The position numbers and the translations under genes were made by a program. 64,000 nt of DNA, taken from assembly GCA_964369145.1 (NCBI GenBank), contig CAYJEE010000001.1:15466-79465 (forward strand), in the 5' to 3' direction. Below, piece by piece: positions 1 to 8,298 of the stretch. Position 1 is the stretch's first letter; every line of letters begins with the position of its first letter. The notes beneath the pieces were generated by a model that was not told the DNA's origin, did no database searches, and saw only the letters and a list, made by a program, of their open reading frames with translations. This DNA is from UBA910 sp964369145. Its GTDB lineage: Bacteria; Patescibacteriota; Minisyncoccia; Phycocordibacterales; DATDWN01.

Positions 1-188
1 GCCGAGGCGATGCAAAAGAAGGGGATATTGTGATTGCAGAAGTCGATGGTGGATGGACGATGAAATACTACAAGAAAAAAGGTAATCAAATATACCTCAT
101 GCCCGCCAACAAAAACTACAAACCCATCTATCCAGAATACGATCTCAAGATTGCAGCAATTGTGAAGGGGGTAATACGGAAGTATTAA
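1..188 (+). CDS. lexA: LexA-like S24 peptidase, C-terminal fragment
   Basis: The open frame enters from the window edge (first full codon at 3) and stops at 186-188, giving about 61 residues. The translation has the order typical of the LexA/UmuD S24 catalytic domain: GDIVIAEVDGGWTMKYYKKK, then LMPANKNYKPIYP, then a final VKGVIRKY. The lysine in WTMKYY aligns with the catalytic Lys of the Ser-Lys dyad in LexA; the Ser half lies outside the window. Known role of the family: SOS repressor that self-cleaves when RecA is active. The N-terminal DNA-binding domain is not visible, so another S24-domain regulator is possible. Confidence 0.75.
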   Translation, partial: RGDAKEGDIVIAEVDGGWTMKYYKKKGNQIYLMPANKNYKPIYPEYDLKIAAIVKGVIRKY

Positions 189-262
189 AAGCATTATGCA
201 AAAAATGCATATTACAAAGCCAAAGGGACTCCTTGCGGAGCCCTTAAGCGATACATTTATAG

Positions 263-289
263 CAACTAGTTCCCAAATGGAACTAGTTG
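263..289. repeat. 11-bp stem palindrome
   Basis: CAACTAGTTCC at 263-273 is the exact reverse complement of 279-289, with a 5-nt loop. No T-run follows, so it is not an obvious terminator. It could be an operator or an RNA hairpin in the 3' region of the LexA-like gene. Confidence 0.6.
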
Positions 290-320
290 TTCTGTCATTA
301 AAACCAGATATGTGCATTTT

Positions 321-345
321 AACTATCCGGAAATTCCGGATAGTT
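321..345. repeat. 25-nt near-perfect palindrome
   Basis: AACTATCCGGAA at 321-332 and its exact reverse complement at 334-345 surround a single base. This is a 12-bp perfect inverted repeat with a 1-nt centre, the geometry of a dimer binding site more than of an RNA hairpin. Confidence 0.6.
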
Positions 346-521
346 AAAGAATAAACAAGACAACCCTCCTTTCGGAAGATTGCCCTTGGATTGTAGTACC
401 CTTACAGTTATTAAAAACCATAAGACTTACTTAGTATAAATGATTTTTTTATGTTTGCCCATTAAAGGGCGAGGCCGAAGCCACTTATAAGACAAGTATA
501 TCAAACTATGTAAAAAGTTAA

Positions 522-558
522 AACCCGCCACGAAGCAATTTCTTGCTTCGGGCGGGTA
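522..558 (-). terminator. Terminator of the 85-aa minus-strand gene
   Basis: A long GC-rich stem (arms about 524-538 and 543-556, CCCGCC...CGAAGCAA paired with TTGCTTCG..GCGGG) is followed on the minus strand by TTTTAACTTTTT. It lies just past the stop of the gene ending at 573. Confidence 0.7.
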
Positions 559-572
559 TCGGAAATGAACAA

Positions 573-830
573 TCAGGTCTGAATTGGAGAGAATCCAATC
601 TTTCTCTTTGCGGGTTTTATTAACTTGCTTAGATGAGCTCTTATGTCCGTAAAGGGAGAGTCGAGGGCGAAGTCGGCAAATTCCGTGAATTGCTCGATAT
701 TCAATCCATATTCCCTCGCTCCGTCCTCAAGCCATGTATGAAGTTTCTTGGAATCTTCTGGGGGTTTACTCGTCCATACTACTCGCCGAGCAATCGCAAG
801 GGCAATCTTATCACGTTCTTCTTCTGTCAT
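573..830 (-). CDS. Hypothetical protein, 85 aa
   Basis: I do not recognise this small soluble protein. It is charged and helical in composition, starts MTEEERDKIALAIARR and has no signal peptide or membrane segment. The start at 830 is supported by AAGGTG seven bases upstream of the ATG and by a TATATTAT-like -10 box just beyond that. A strong terminator follows the stop. It is divergent from ychF, and the two share the 831-915 promoter region. It belongs to the Shine-Dalgarno/terminator class of small orphan genes seen throughout the window. Confidence 0.7.
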   Translation of the reverse strand: MTEEERDKIALAIARRVVWTSKPPEDSKKLHTWLEDGAREYGLNIEQFTEFADFALDSPFTDIRAHLSKLIKPAKRKIGFSPIQT

Positions 831-915
831 TTTTCACCTTATAATATAAGAACATATTTAAACATAAATAGCAATAGCTTTAAAAAAACTATTTTTTATG
901 CAATAATGTTTTTCT

Positions 916-2013
916 ATGTCACTTTCTATCGGAATTGTGGGGTTGCCGAATGTCGGGAAATCGACGCTTTTTAATGCGTTGACTAAAAAGTCTGTGCCCG
1001 CGGAAAACTATCCGTTTTGTACGATCGACCCATCTGTGGGGGTAGTACCAGTGCCTGATGAGAGACTCTACAAGCTTGCTGATTTTTCTAAAACCCAAAA
1101 AACATTGCCTGCGGTTGTGGAATTTGTGGATATTGCAGGTCTCGTAAAGGGGGCTTCGACTGGAGAAGGATTGGGAAATAAATTTTTGCAGAATATCCGA
1201 GAGGTAGACGCGATCCTTCAGGTGGTGCGTATTTTTGAGGATGTAAATGTGATTCATGTGCACAATGAAGTGAACCCTCTGTCTGATATTGAAGTGATCA
1301 ACCTCGAACTCGTGCTTGCAGACCAGGAGACTGTCGCAAAGCGTATTTCAAATGTACAAAAAGATGTTAAAAAAGGTGATAAGGAAGCAATCTTTGAAGC
1401 AGAAGTGCTCGAACGAGCAAAAGCACAGCTTGAGCTTGGAAAACTTCTCAACCAGCTCGAACTCACAGAAAAAGAAGCGCTTGCGCTCAAAGGTCTTCAC
1501 TTGCTGACCATGAAGCCAATCATGTATGGGCTCAACAAAAAAGCGGGGAATAAAAACCTCGATGAAATGAATGATGAGCGATACAAAAAACTTATTGCAT
1601 TTTTCGAAGAACAAAAAGCACAGTATGTGATTATCGATGCGGGTATTGAACATGAACTCAAAGATTTGGAGGGAGACGACAAAGAGCTTTTCAGAACTGA
1701 GCTTGGTGGAAAAACTGATGGTATCGATGAACTGATCAAAGCAGGCTACGCTCTTTTGGATTTGATTACCTACTTCACAACCGGAGAAAAAGAAACTCGT
1801 GCATGGACTATTAAAAAAGGCTGGACTGCGCCGCTCGCAGGTACTGCAATCCACACTGACTTTAAAGACAAGTTTATCAGAGCTGAAGTAGTCTTTTGGA
1901 AAGATTTGCTTGACTCAGGCTCATATGGAGCTGCTCGTGAAAAAGGTCTTGTTCGTACTGAAGGGAAAGAATATATTGTGAAAGACGGTGATGTGATTGA
2001 GTTCCGTATCTAG
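916..2013 (+). CDS. ychF: Ribosome-associated P-loop ATPase YchF (OLA1 family)
   Basis: The 365-residue length is normal for YchF. The N-terminus carries the P-loop GLPNVGKS (residues 9-16) and the G3 motif DIAGLVKGAS (about 72-81). A coiled-coil insertion follows in the middle (about 130-195). The C-terminal TGS domain runs from about residue 283 (LITYFTTGEKETRAWT) to the end (KDGDVIEFRI). The family binds ATP more than GTP and associates with ribosomes and the translation or stress machinery. No Shine-Dalgarno is visible; a TAATGT-like -10 lies just upstream of the ATG, suggesting a leaderless or very short leader mRNA. Identification is by motif and is confident. Confidence 0.95.
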   Translation: MSLSIGIVGLPNVGKSTLFNALTKKSVPAENYPFCTIDPSVGVVPVPDERLYKLADFSKTQKTLPAVVEFVDIAGLVKGASTGEGLGNKFLQNIREVDAILQVVRIFEDVNVIHVHNEVNPLSDIEVINLELVLADQETVAKRISNVQKDVKKGDKEAIFEAEVLERAKAQLELGKLLNQLELTEKEALALKGLHLLTMKPIMYGLNKKAGNKNLDEMNDERYKKLIAFFEEQKAQYVIIDAGIEHELKDLEGDDKELFRTELGGKTDGIDELIKAGYALLDLITYFTTGEKETRAWTIKKGWTAPLAGTAIHTDFKDKFIRAEVVFWKDLLDSGSYGAAREKGLVRTEGKEYIVKDGDVIEFRI

Positions 2014-2059
2014 CTGGAAAGTGTGGTATAATAGGTTAGTTACTCATTAATATCACTCT

Positions 2060-2986
2060 ATGGAACCAAACACACAACCACGTTCTCACGCGAAAGATGT
2101 TTTCTTGAATCTCGCTTCAATGGTTACGCTATACGCATCTGCAGCTGCATTGCTTAATCTTTTGTTTTCAATAATTAATAAAGTATATCCACAGACATTG
2201 GGATATTACTATTCACCGTCAATTAGTCTACCTGTCGCAACACTTATTATTGTATTTCCGCTCTACATCCTCTTTATGTGGCTTATTGAAAAGGATCTTG
2301 CGAGCTCAATCGAAGGTCGGATGTCCGGTATTCGAAAATGGCTCATCTATATCACTCTCTTTGTTTCAGGAGGATTGATTGTGGGGGATTTGGTGACAGT
2401 TCTTTATTATTTCCTCGATGGTCAAGATATCACTGCGGGATTTTTGCTTAAAATCTTGAGTATTATTGTAGTGGCTGGTGCAGTGTTTGGATACTACATC
2501 ACTGATGCTCGAAATAAACTAACATCTACAATGAGAAAAAGTGCAACGATTGTATCTGTACTTTTTGCTCTGGCGGCAATTATTGTTGGCTTTTCAGTTA
2601 TTGGAAGTCCTCAGTCACAGCGACTCATGAAATACGATCAGCAGAAATTCTCTGAGTTACAGATGCTTTCAGGTCAGGTGCGTGAGTACTATCAGAAATC
2701 AAATACTCTACCTCAAACTCTCACTGAGCTTGCTCAAGGTTTCTCATATCCTCTTGCTACAGTAGATTCTCAGTCGGGTACATCATATGTGTACAAGATT
2801 ATTAATGCAAATACATTTGAGCTTTGTTCGACATTCAATTTCGATGCTGATATGTCGGTGACACGACCCACATACTATTATTCCGAAGATCCACTCAATA
2901 CGTCAGTGTGGAATACATACAAAGCAGGAGAATACTGCTTTACACAAACTGTTTCAAATAATCCAATACAAAAACCAACAAATTAG
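2060..2986 (+). CDS. DUF5671-like membrane protein
   Basis: This 308-residue protein has about five hydrophobic segments (roughly residues 17-40, 55-76, 93-115, 127-148 and 162-183), followed by a soluble C-terminal domain of about 120 residues. The tail (KFSELQMLSGQVREYYQKSN, then LPQTLTELAQ) resembles the pseudopilin-like region of DUF5671 proteins common in Patescibacteria. Function is unknown. A TATAAT box at about 2027-2032, some 25 nt upstream of the ATG, is a likely promoter. The assignment to DUF5671 is from memory of the family pattern. Confidence 0.7.
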   Translation: MEPNTQPRSHAKDVFLNLASMVTLYASAAALLNLLFSIINKVYPQTLGYYYSPSISLPVATLIIVFPLYILFMWLIEKDLASSIEGRMSGIRKWLIYITLFVSGGLIVGDLVTVLYYFLDGQDITAGFLLKILSIIVVAGAVFGYYITDARNKLTSTMRKSATIVSVLFALAAIIVGFSVIGSPQSQRLMKYDQQKFSELQMLSGQVREYYQKSNTLPQTLTELAQGFSYPLATVDSQSGTSYVYKIINANTFELCSTFNFDADMSVTRPTYYYSEDPLNTSVWNTYKAGEYCFTQTVSNNPIQKPTN

Positions 2987-3061
2987 AACGATTAAAAACA
3001 CCTCGACATGCATCGAGGTGTTTTTGCAAAATGTATTTTTCTGTTGTACTATATTATCACT

Positions 3062-5665
3062 ATGAAGCGATACAATCACACCGCAATTGAGAAAAAATGG
3101 CAGAAAGAATGGAAAAAGAAAAAAGTGTATCGTACGGAAAGTGACTCTAAGAAGAAAAAAGAATACGTGCTTGATATGTTCCCGTATCCTTCGGGAGCAG
3201 GGCTCCATGTAGGGCATCCAAAGGGGTATATCGGATCAGATGTGTATGCTCGTATGAAGCGCATGCAGGGTTTCAATGTGCTCCATCCGATGGGATACGA
3301 CGCATTTGGTCTCCCTGCTGAACAATACGCAATCGCACACAAGATTCATCCTCGCAAAGCGGTACTTGAAAATGTAAAAACATTTGAGAGTCAACTTTCT
3401 ATTATTGGTCTTTCATATGATTGGGACAGAAAAGTAAATACAACAGACCCTGAATACTACCGATGGACTCAGTGGATTTTCTTACAGATCTACAATTCAT
3501 GGTATGACGTATCAAAAAACAAAGCACAGTCGATTGAACGTTTGATTAAACAATTTAAAAAAGAAGGAAATGCCAATGTGAATGCTGTGTGTGATGAACA
3601 TACTCCAGTATTTACTGCTGTAGAATGGAACATAAAAAGTGCAAAAGAACAGCAGGATATTCTCATGAAATATCGGCTTGCATATGAGGGGTATGCTGAG
3701 GTGAATTGGTGTCCAGAGCTCGGTACAGTGCTTGCAAACGACGAAGTGGTAGATGGTCCTGATGGAAAACCTGTTTCAGAACGAGGGGGATATCCGGTAG
3801 AGAAAAAGCAGATGCGTCAGTGGTTTATGCGGATCACCGCGTATGCAGAGAGACTCCTTTCAGGACTCGATACGATCAACTGGTCTGATAGTGTAAAAGA
3901 AATCCAGAAAAATTGGATTGGGAAGTCAGAGGGGGCGGAGATCAAATTTCAAATTTCAAATTCTAAATTTCAAAATAATTTAGGAGAAATAGCTGTGTTT
4001 ACAACACGAGCGGACACACTTTTCGGCGCGACATATATTGTGCTTGCACCCGAACATCCACTCGTCGGAAAACTTTCTTCTCATATTGAAAATATCGGAG
4101 AGGTAACAGAATACAAAGCTACAGTTGCGAACAAACCGATTGAACTTCGTACAGACGGTAGCAAAGAAAAAACTGGAATAGAACTCAAAGGTATATGTGC
4201 AACAAACCCGGCTACAGGTGAACAGATTCCTGTGTGGATTGCAGACTACGTGCTCGCTTCATATGGTACGGGGGCAGTGATGGCAGTGCCAGCACACGAT
4301 GATCGGGATTTTGAATTTGCACAAAAATATAATTTGCCAATCATATCGGTCATTGATTCACAGAATAACATTCTGGAAAAAGCATGCACTGAAGAAGGTA
4401 TCCTCCATAATTGTGGAGAATTTTCTGGTATGACCAGTGTGCATGCAAAAAAAGCGATAACAGAAAAAGTCGGAGGAAAAATTGTTACGAAGTATAAAAT
4501 GCGCAATGCGATTTTTGCTCGTCAGCGATATTGGGGCGAGCCGATACCATTGTGGACAGATGCAGATGGAATTATTCATTCTGTGGATGAAAAGAAACTC
4601 CCGCTCACACTTCCAAACGTAACATCGTATGAACCGACAGGTACCGGCGAGTCTCCACTTGCGAGTGTACCCCTCTGGACTAAAAAAGGATTTGAGACCA
4701 ATACAATGCCAGGATGGGCAGGGTCTTCATGGTACTTTTTGCGCTACATGGATCCTAAAAATAAAAAAGAAATTGCATCGAAAAAAGCACTTTCATACTG
4801 GGGGCAAGTCGATATGTATGTGGGAGGTGCAGAGCATGCGACAGGGCACCTCTTGTATGCACGATTCTGGAATAAATTCCTGAAAGATATCGGTATTGTA
4901 AAACATGAAGAGCCGTTTAAAACACTTCGCAATCAAGGTATGATTGGTGGCGCTGATGGGCGAAAAATGTCAAAGCGCTGGGGTAATGTGGTAAATCCTG
5001 ATGATGTGGTGAAGACCTATGGGGCAGATACACTCCGTGTGTATGAGATGTTCATGGGTCCATTTGAAGCGGGTCTCCCATGGAATACCGAAAATATTAT
5101 TGGTTCACGAAGATTTGTGGAACGAGTATGGAGACTGGGCGAGAAAATCAAAAATCAAACATCAAAAATTGCACATACAGAAGAAAATAAAAAAGTAGAA
5201 ACCGTTATCCATAAGACAATACAAAAAGTCACAAACGATATTCAGAATTTTGCGTTTAATACTGCAATATCAAGTCTGATGATTGCACTCAATGAACTAG
5301 AAAAAAACACTACAGAGACGCAGGTGTACGTACAGAGAAAAGATTTTGAACTATTTCTAAAATTGCTCCATCCATTTGCTCCACACGTTACCGAAGAGAT
5401 ATGGAAAGAGTTGGGAAATAAGACGACTTTGGTAAAAGAGATGTGGCCAAAAGCTGACGTGAAGAAAATCAAAGAAACACAGGTAACTATTGCGGTCCAG
5501 ATCAATGGAAAAACACGAGGAGAAGCTATAATCGGGGTAGATAGTGAAGAAAAAGATGTGCTTTTGTTGGTCTATAAAAACCAGGATATCACTAAATGGA
5601 TTGGGGATAAAGAGCTTAAAAAAGTGATTTATGTCAAAAATAGGTTGATAAATATAGTTATTTAA
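3062..5665 (+). CDS. leuS: Leucyl-tRNA synthetase
   Basis: This 867-aa class I synthetase charges tRNA-Leu. It has the HIGH-type motif HVGH at residues 49-52, the editing-domain motif TTRADTLFGATY near residue 315, WYFLRYMDP near 558 and the KMSKS-type loop KMSKR near residue 635, then an anticodon-binding domain. The start at 3062 (MKRYNHTAIEKKW) is preferred over the in-frame ATG at 3008. The family begins at this position, and a TATATT box ends 6-8 nt upstream, so the mRNA would be leaderless. Two short AT-rich in-frame insertions look foreign: residues encoded at 3942-3982 (FQISNSKFQN) next to the editing domain, and 5146-5170 (KIKNQTSKI). Confidence 0.95.
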   Translation: MKRYNHTAIEKKWQKEWKKKKVYRTESDSKKKKEYVLDMFPYPSGAGLHVGHPKGYIGSDVYARMKRMQGFNVLHPMGYDAFGLPAEQYAIAHKIHPRKAVLENVKTFESQLSIIGLSYDWDRKVNTTDPEYYRWTQWIFLQIYNSWYDVSKNKAQSIERLIKQFKKEGNANVNAVCDEHTPVFTAVEWNIKSAKEQQDILMKYRLAYEGYAEVNWCPELGTVLANDEVVDGPDGKPVSERGGYPVEKKQMRQWFMRITAYAERLLSGLDTINWSDSVKEIQKNWIGKSEGAEIKFQISNSKFQNNLGEIAVFTTRADTLFGATYIVLAPEHPLVGKLSSHIENIGEVTEYKATVANKPIELRTDGSKEKTGIELKGICATNPATGEQIPVWIADYVLASYGTGAVMAVPAHDDRDFEFAQKYNLPIISVIDSQNNILEKACTEEGILHNCGEFSGMTSVHAKKAITEKVGGKIVTKYKMRNAIFARQRYWGEPIPLWTDADGIIHSVDEKKLPLTLPNVTSYEPTGTGESPLASVPLWTKKGFETNTMPGWAGSSWYFLRYMDPKNKKEIASKKALSYWGQVDMYVGGAEHATGHLLYARFWNKFLKDIGIVKHEEPFKTLRNQGMIGGADGRKMSKRWGNVVNPDDVVKTYGADTLRVYEMFMGPFEAGLPWNTENIIGSRRFVERVWRLGEKIKNQTSKIAHTEENKKVETVIHKTIQKVTNDIQNFAFNTAISSLMIALNELEKNTTETQVYVQRKDFELFLKLLHPFAPHVTEEIWKELGNKTTLVKEMWPKADVKKIKETQVTIAVQINGKTRGEAIIGVDSEEKDVLLLVYKNQDITKWIGDKELKKVIYVKNRLINIVI

Positions 5666-5682
5666 GGTGTGGTGTAATTTGC

Positions 5683-5711
5683 TTGACGTTTGCCTCTAAA
5701 AATGATACAAA
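5683..5711 (+). promoter_or_regulatory. Promoter of the sigma4/HARE-HTH gene
   Basis: TTGACG (5683-5688), a 17-bp spacer and TACAAA (5706-5711) match the vegetative consensus. The box lies downstream of the in-frame ATG at 5690, which supports the later start at 5765. Confidence 0.6.
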
Positions 5712-5764
5712 TAGAGTACTCTATACCACTTTTTAACCACATTATTTACTTTAAACATACGTTT

Positions 5765-6802
5765 ATGAGCGAAAAAACAATTATTACATTCAAACCAAAG
5801 CAAGTTTCAAAGCGCCTTATCGGTGTACTTTCTCCTCGTGCGCAGGATGTGATTATTGGACGTTATGGACTTGGTGCTGATACCAAGCGTATGACTCTCG
5901 AAGCTATCGGAAAAAAGTACAAAATCACCCGAGAGCGAGTGCGACAAATCGAAAACTACTCTATTGCAAACATTCGTAAGTCAAAAGAGTATGAGACAGA
6001 GAAAGTGGCTTTTGGTGAACTCAAAACTATCGTCAAAGTACTTGGTGGAATGGTCTCTGAAGAAGATTTGCTCAAACATGTGTCAAAAGACAAAAGTACA
6101 CAAAATCACGTACACTTCCTTCTCGTAGTAGGTGAAGAGTTTACAAAAGAAAAAGAGGATCCAGAGTTTAAACACCGATGGCATGTAGACAAAGATTTGT
6201 CTAAAAAGATTCACGAATCACTTCGAAAACTCTATGAAAACATGGAAGATGATCAGATTCTTCCAGAATCTCAAATGATCGAAGCGTTTCTCGAACACCT
6301 CAAAGATGTTGCGACTGAATACAAGAACGAAGAAATCCTCCGACGATGGCTTTCAATTTCAAAAACAATCAATAAAAATCCACTGGGTGAATGGGGTAAA
6401 GCAGATTCTCCAAACATCAACACAAAAGGTATGCGAGACTATGCATTTCTCGTGATCCGACGACATGGCTCACCAATTCACTTCCGTGAAGTAGCAAAAC
6501 TTATCGGTGAACTCTTTGGTAAAAAAGCTCACGTCGCTACAACTCACAACGAACTCATCAAAGATCCACGGTTTGTACTCGTCGGACGAGGACTCTACGC
6601 ACTTTCTGAATGGGGTTATATGTCAGGTGTTGTCAAAGACGTGATCAAAGGTGTGCTCGAGAAGAATGGTCCACTTACAAAAGAAAAGATTATCGAGAAG
6701 GTGATGAAAGAACGATATGTGAAAGAAAACACTATCATGGTAAATCTCCAGAACACAAAACTTTTTAAGAAGACTAAGGACGGAAAGTATTCAATCGCTT
6801 AA
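5765..6802 (+). CDS. Sigma-70 region 4 / HARE-HTH fusion regulator
   Basis: This 345-residue protein begins with a sigma-70 region 4-like helix-turn-helix (residues about 15-75; MTLEAIGKKYKITRERVRQI matches the region 4.2 recognition-helix pattern). The middle is a charged linker. A HARE-HTH domain lies at about 225-290 (DYAFLVIRRHGSPIHFREVA, ending GRGLYALSEWG), and a second winged-helix-like unit ends the protein (GPLTKEKIIEKVMKERYVKE...KDGKYSIA). HARE-HTH occurs in the delta subunit of Firmicute RNA polymerase. There is no sigma region 2, so it is probably not a stand-alone sigma factor. I infer an RNA-polymerase-associated or DNA-binding regulator. Confidence 0.75.
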   Translation: MSEKTIITFKPKQVSKRLIGVLSPRAQDVIIGRYGLGADTKRMTLEAIGKKYKITRERVRQIENYSIANIRKSKEYETEKVAFGELKTIVKVLGGMVSEEDLLKHVSKDKSTQNHVHFLLVVGEEFTKEKEDPEFKHRWHVDKDLSKKIHESLRKLYENMEDDQILPESQMIEAFLEHLKDVATEYKNEEILRRWLSISKTINKNPLGEWGKADSPNINTKGMRDYAFLVIRRHGSPIHFREVAKLIGELFGKKAHVATTHNELIKDPRFVLVGRGLYALSEWGYMSGVVKDVIKGVLEKNGPLTKEKIIEKVMKERYVKENTIMVNLQNTKLFKKTKDGKYSIA

Positions 6803-6888
6803 AATTGTAAAATTACTTCATCTACTCGACTTTATTTTCTTAAGAGTGTAGCGACTTAGAAAATAAGAAGTACCCTTGTGGTATTGTT

Positions 6889-6953
6889 GCGATTCAAATT
6901 TGTTCACTCACCGTACGAGAAGTACGGCTCGTTTACAAACTTTTCTGCTTCGC
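6889..6953. repeat. Intergenic GTAC-core palindrome, copy E
   Basis: This is an imperfect inverted repeat: GCGATTCAAATTTG on the left, a core CCGTAC (6911-6916) and GTACGG (6922-6927), and CAAACTTTTCTGCTTCGC on the right. It shares the core and layout with the copies at 19571, 23264, 59660 and 60927. Confidence 0.5.
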
Positions 6954-7008
6954 GTATCTAAGGTAATTCTGAGAATTTTATTAAGTTGACTATATCTAAT
7001 GATAAAAT

Positions 7009-7044
7009 AAAAAGAAATATCGCCTTGGCGGTATTTCTTTTTAT
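7009..7044. terminator. Bidirectional terminator hairpin
   Basis: AAAGAAATATCGCC, a 3-nt loop and GGCGGTATTTCTTT are flanked by A-run and T-run on either side. It separates the sigma4/HARE gene from the gene at 7060. The rest of 6803-7059 holds copy E of the palindrome family and a smaller inverted repeat near 6830-6865. Confidence 0.6.
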
Positions 7045-7059
7045 TTGTATACTTAATAC

Positions 7060-8295
7060 ATGGATTTTTCTTTGTTTACCCAACTTATCAATACCGCTGG
7101 AGTAGCACTCGTATTTAAGGTTATTCTTTTTACAGCTCCAGTATGGCTTACTCTTTTATTAGGTTTGTCGTTGTGGAATATGTGGCTTGTATATAAGCGT
7201 GCACTGTATTTTGCAGGTCTATCTACGGTACTTCTTGAGGTGCGTCTTCCGAAAGAGATTTTTAAGTCACCAAAAGCTATGGAGTTTTTGTTTACTGCTT
7301 TGTGGCAGACAGGTGGAGAAGGTACGTGGTTTGATGTGTATTGGAAAGGTCAGACAAGACCATGGTATTCATTTGAGCTCTGTGCAATCGATGGTAAACT
7401 TCACTTTTTCATCTGGACTCAAAAGAAATTTAAAAACATGATTGAGGCAAACTTGTATTCTCAGTACCCAGGCATTGAAATACATGAAGTCTCGGATTAC
7501 ACTCCTGCAGTTTCTTATGATCCTGACACACACAATGCATTTACTGCTGAGTTTGCCTTGACTAAAGCAGATCCTTTTCCAATCAAGACCTATGTTGACT
7601 ACGGTATGGACAAAGATCCAAAAGAAGAGTTTAAGATTGATCCGATGACACCATTGGTAGAATTTCTCGCATCAAGTATGGGTGCAGGGCATAATGCATG
7701 GATACAAATCATCGCTCGTGCACACAAAGCAGAAGAGTGGGATCCGGTGAAAAAAGCGCTTGTTGATGAACGGTGGGCAAAAGGTGCAGAAAAAGAAGTG
7801 GAGGCGATACGTGCCAAAACAAAACCGAAAGAGCCGGGGGAGCAAGCTCGAAGATTGACCAAAGTCGAAGAAGATATTATTGTCGCACTTCAGCGTAGCG
7901 TTACAAAACCAGGCTTTGATGTAGGTATCAGAGCTGTCTACATTGCACCAAAAGATATTTTTAGTCCCACAATTGGTGCAGGTATTGTAGCGGGTATGAG
8001 AAATTATAATTCAGGAGAATTGAATGGTTTTAAAGCGGTGCGCAACCCAGATGCGACAGTAAACTATCCATGGCAGTTTATGAAGATAAAAAAGAAGAAC
8101 CCTTTAAAACTTGAGATGATAGATGCATACAAACATCGAGGATATTTCTACAATGAATTCAAAGCACCTCATTTTGTATTAAACACTGAAGAGCTTGCAA
8201 CCATTTTCCATCTTCCTGGAGGAGTGGCTACTACACCTGCATTTGACCGAATCGGATCAAAGAAGGCAGAGGCCCCATCTAACCTTCCTCTGTAA
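7060..8295 (+). CDS. CPR-conserved membrane-anchored protein of unknown function
   Basis: This is a 411-aa protein. One or two hydrophobic segments lie near the N-terminus (about residues 12-45), followed by a long cytosolic domain. The C-terminus reads FHLPGGVATTPAFDRIGSKK then AEAPSNLPL. As I recall, such an ending occurs in CPR proteins linked to type IV secretion/HerA-like ATPases, but no ATPase motif is present here, so I leave the function open. TATACT at 7048-7053 ends 6 nt before the ATG, predicting a leaderless transcript. The next gene, mltG, starts 3 nt after the stop, so the two are probably co-transcribed. Confidence 0.7.
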   Translation: MDFSLFTQLINTAGVALVFKVILFTAPVWLTLLLGLSLWNMWLVYKRALYFAGLSTVLLEVRLPKEIFKSPKAMEFLFTALWQTGGEGTWFDVYWKGQTRPWYSFELCAIDGKLHFFIWTQKKFKNMIEANLYSQYPGIEIHEVSDYTPAVSYDPDTHNAFTAEFALTKADPFPIKTYVDYGMDKDPKEEFKIDPMTPLVEFLASSMGAGHNAWIQIIARAHKAEEWDPVKKALVDERWAKGAEKEVEAIRAKTKPKEPGEQARRLTKVEEDIIVALQRSVTKPGFDVGIRAVYIAPKDIFSPTIGAGIVAGMRNYNSGELNGFKAVRNPDATVNYPWQFMKIKKKNPLKLEMIDAYKHRGYFYNEFKAPHFVLNTEELATIFHLPGGVATTPAFDRIGSKKAEAPSNLPL

Positions 8296-8298
8296 TCT

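Larger units (their letters stand above)
189..521. other. Gene-free spacer rich in hairpins
   Basis: About 330 bases follow the LexA-like gene with no credible ORF. It holds a short A-rich hairpin (about 196-210), a terminator-like hairpin around 222-245 (AGGGACTCC / GGAGCCCT), two strong palindromes described separately (263-289 and 321-345) and a small GCCC/GGGC hairpin near 457-470. I see no tRNA and no clear promoter. Confidence 0.5.

Noticed and set aside
3008..3061. Longer LeuS start at 3008
   Set aside because: The extra 18 residues are unlike the family and would be translated across the predicted promoter.
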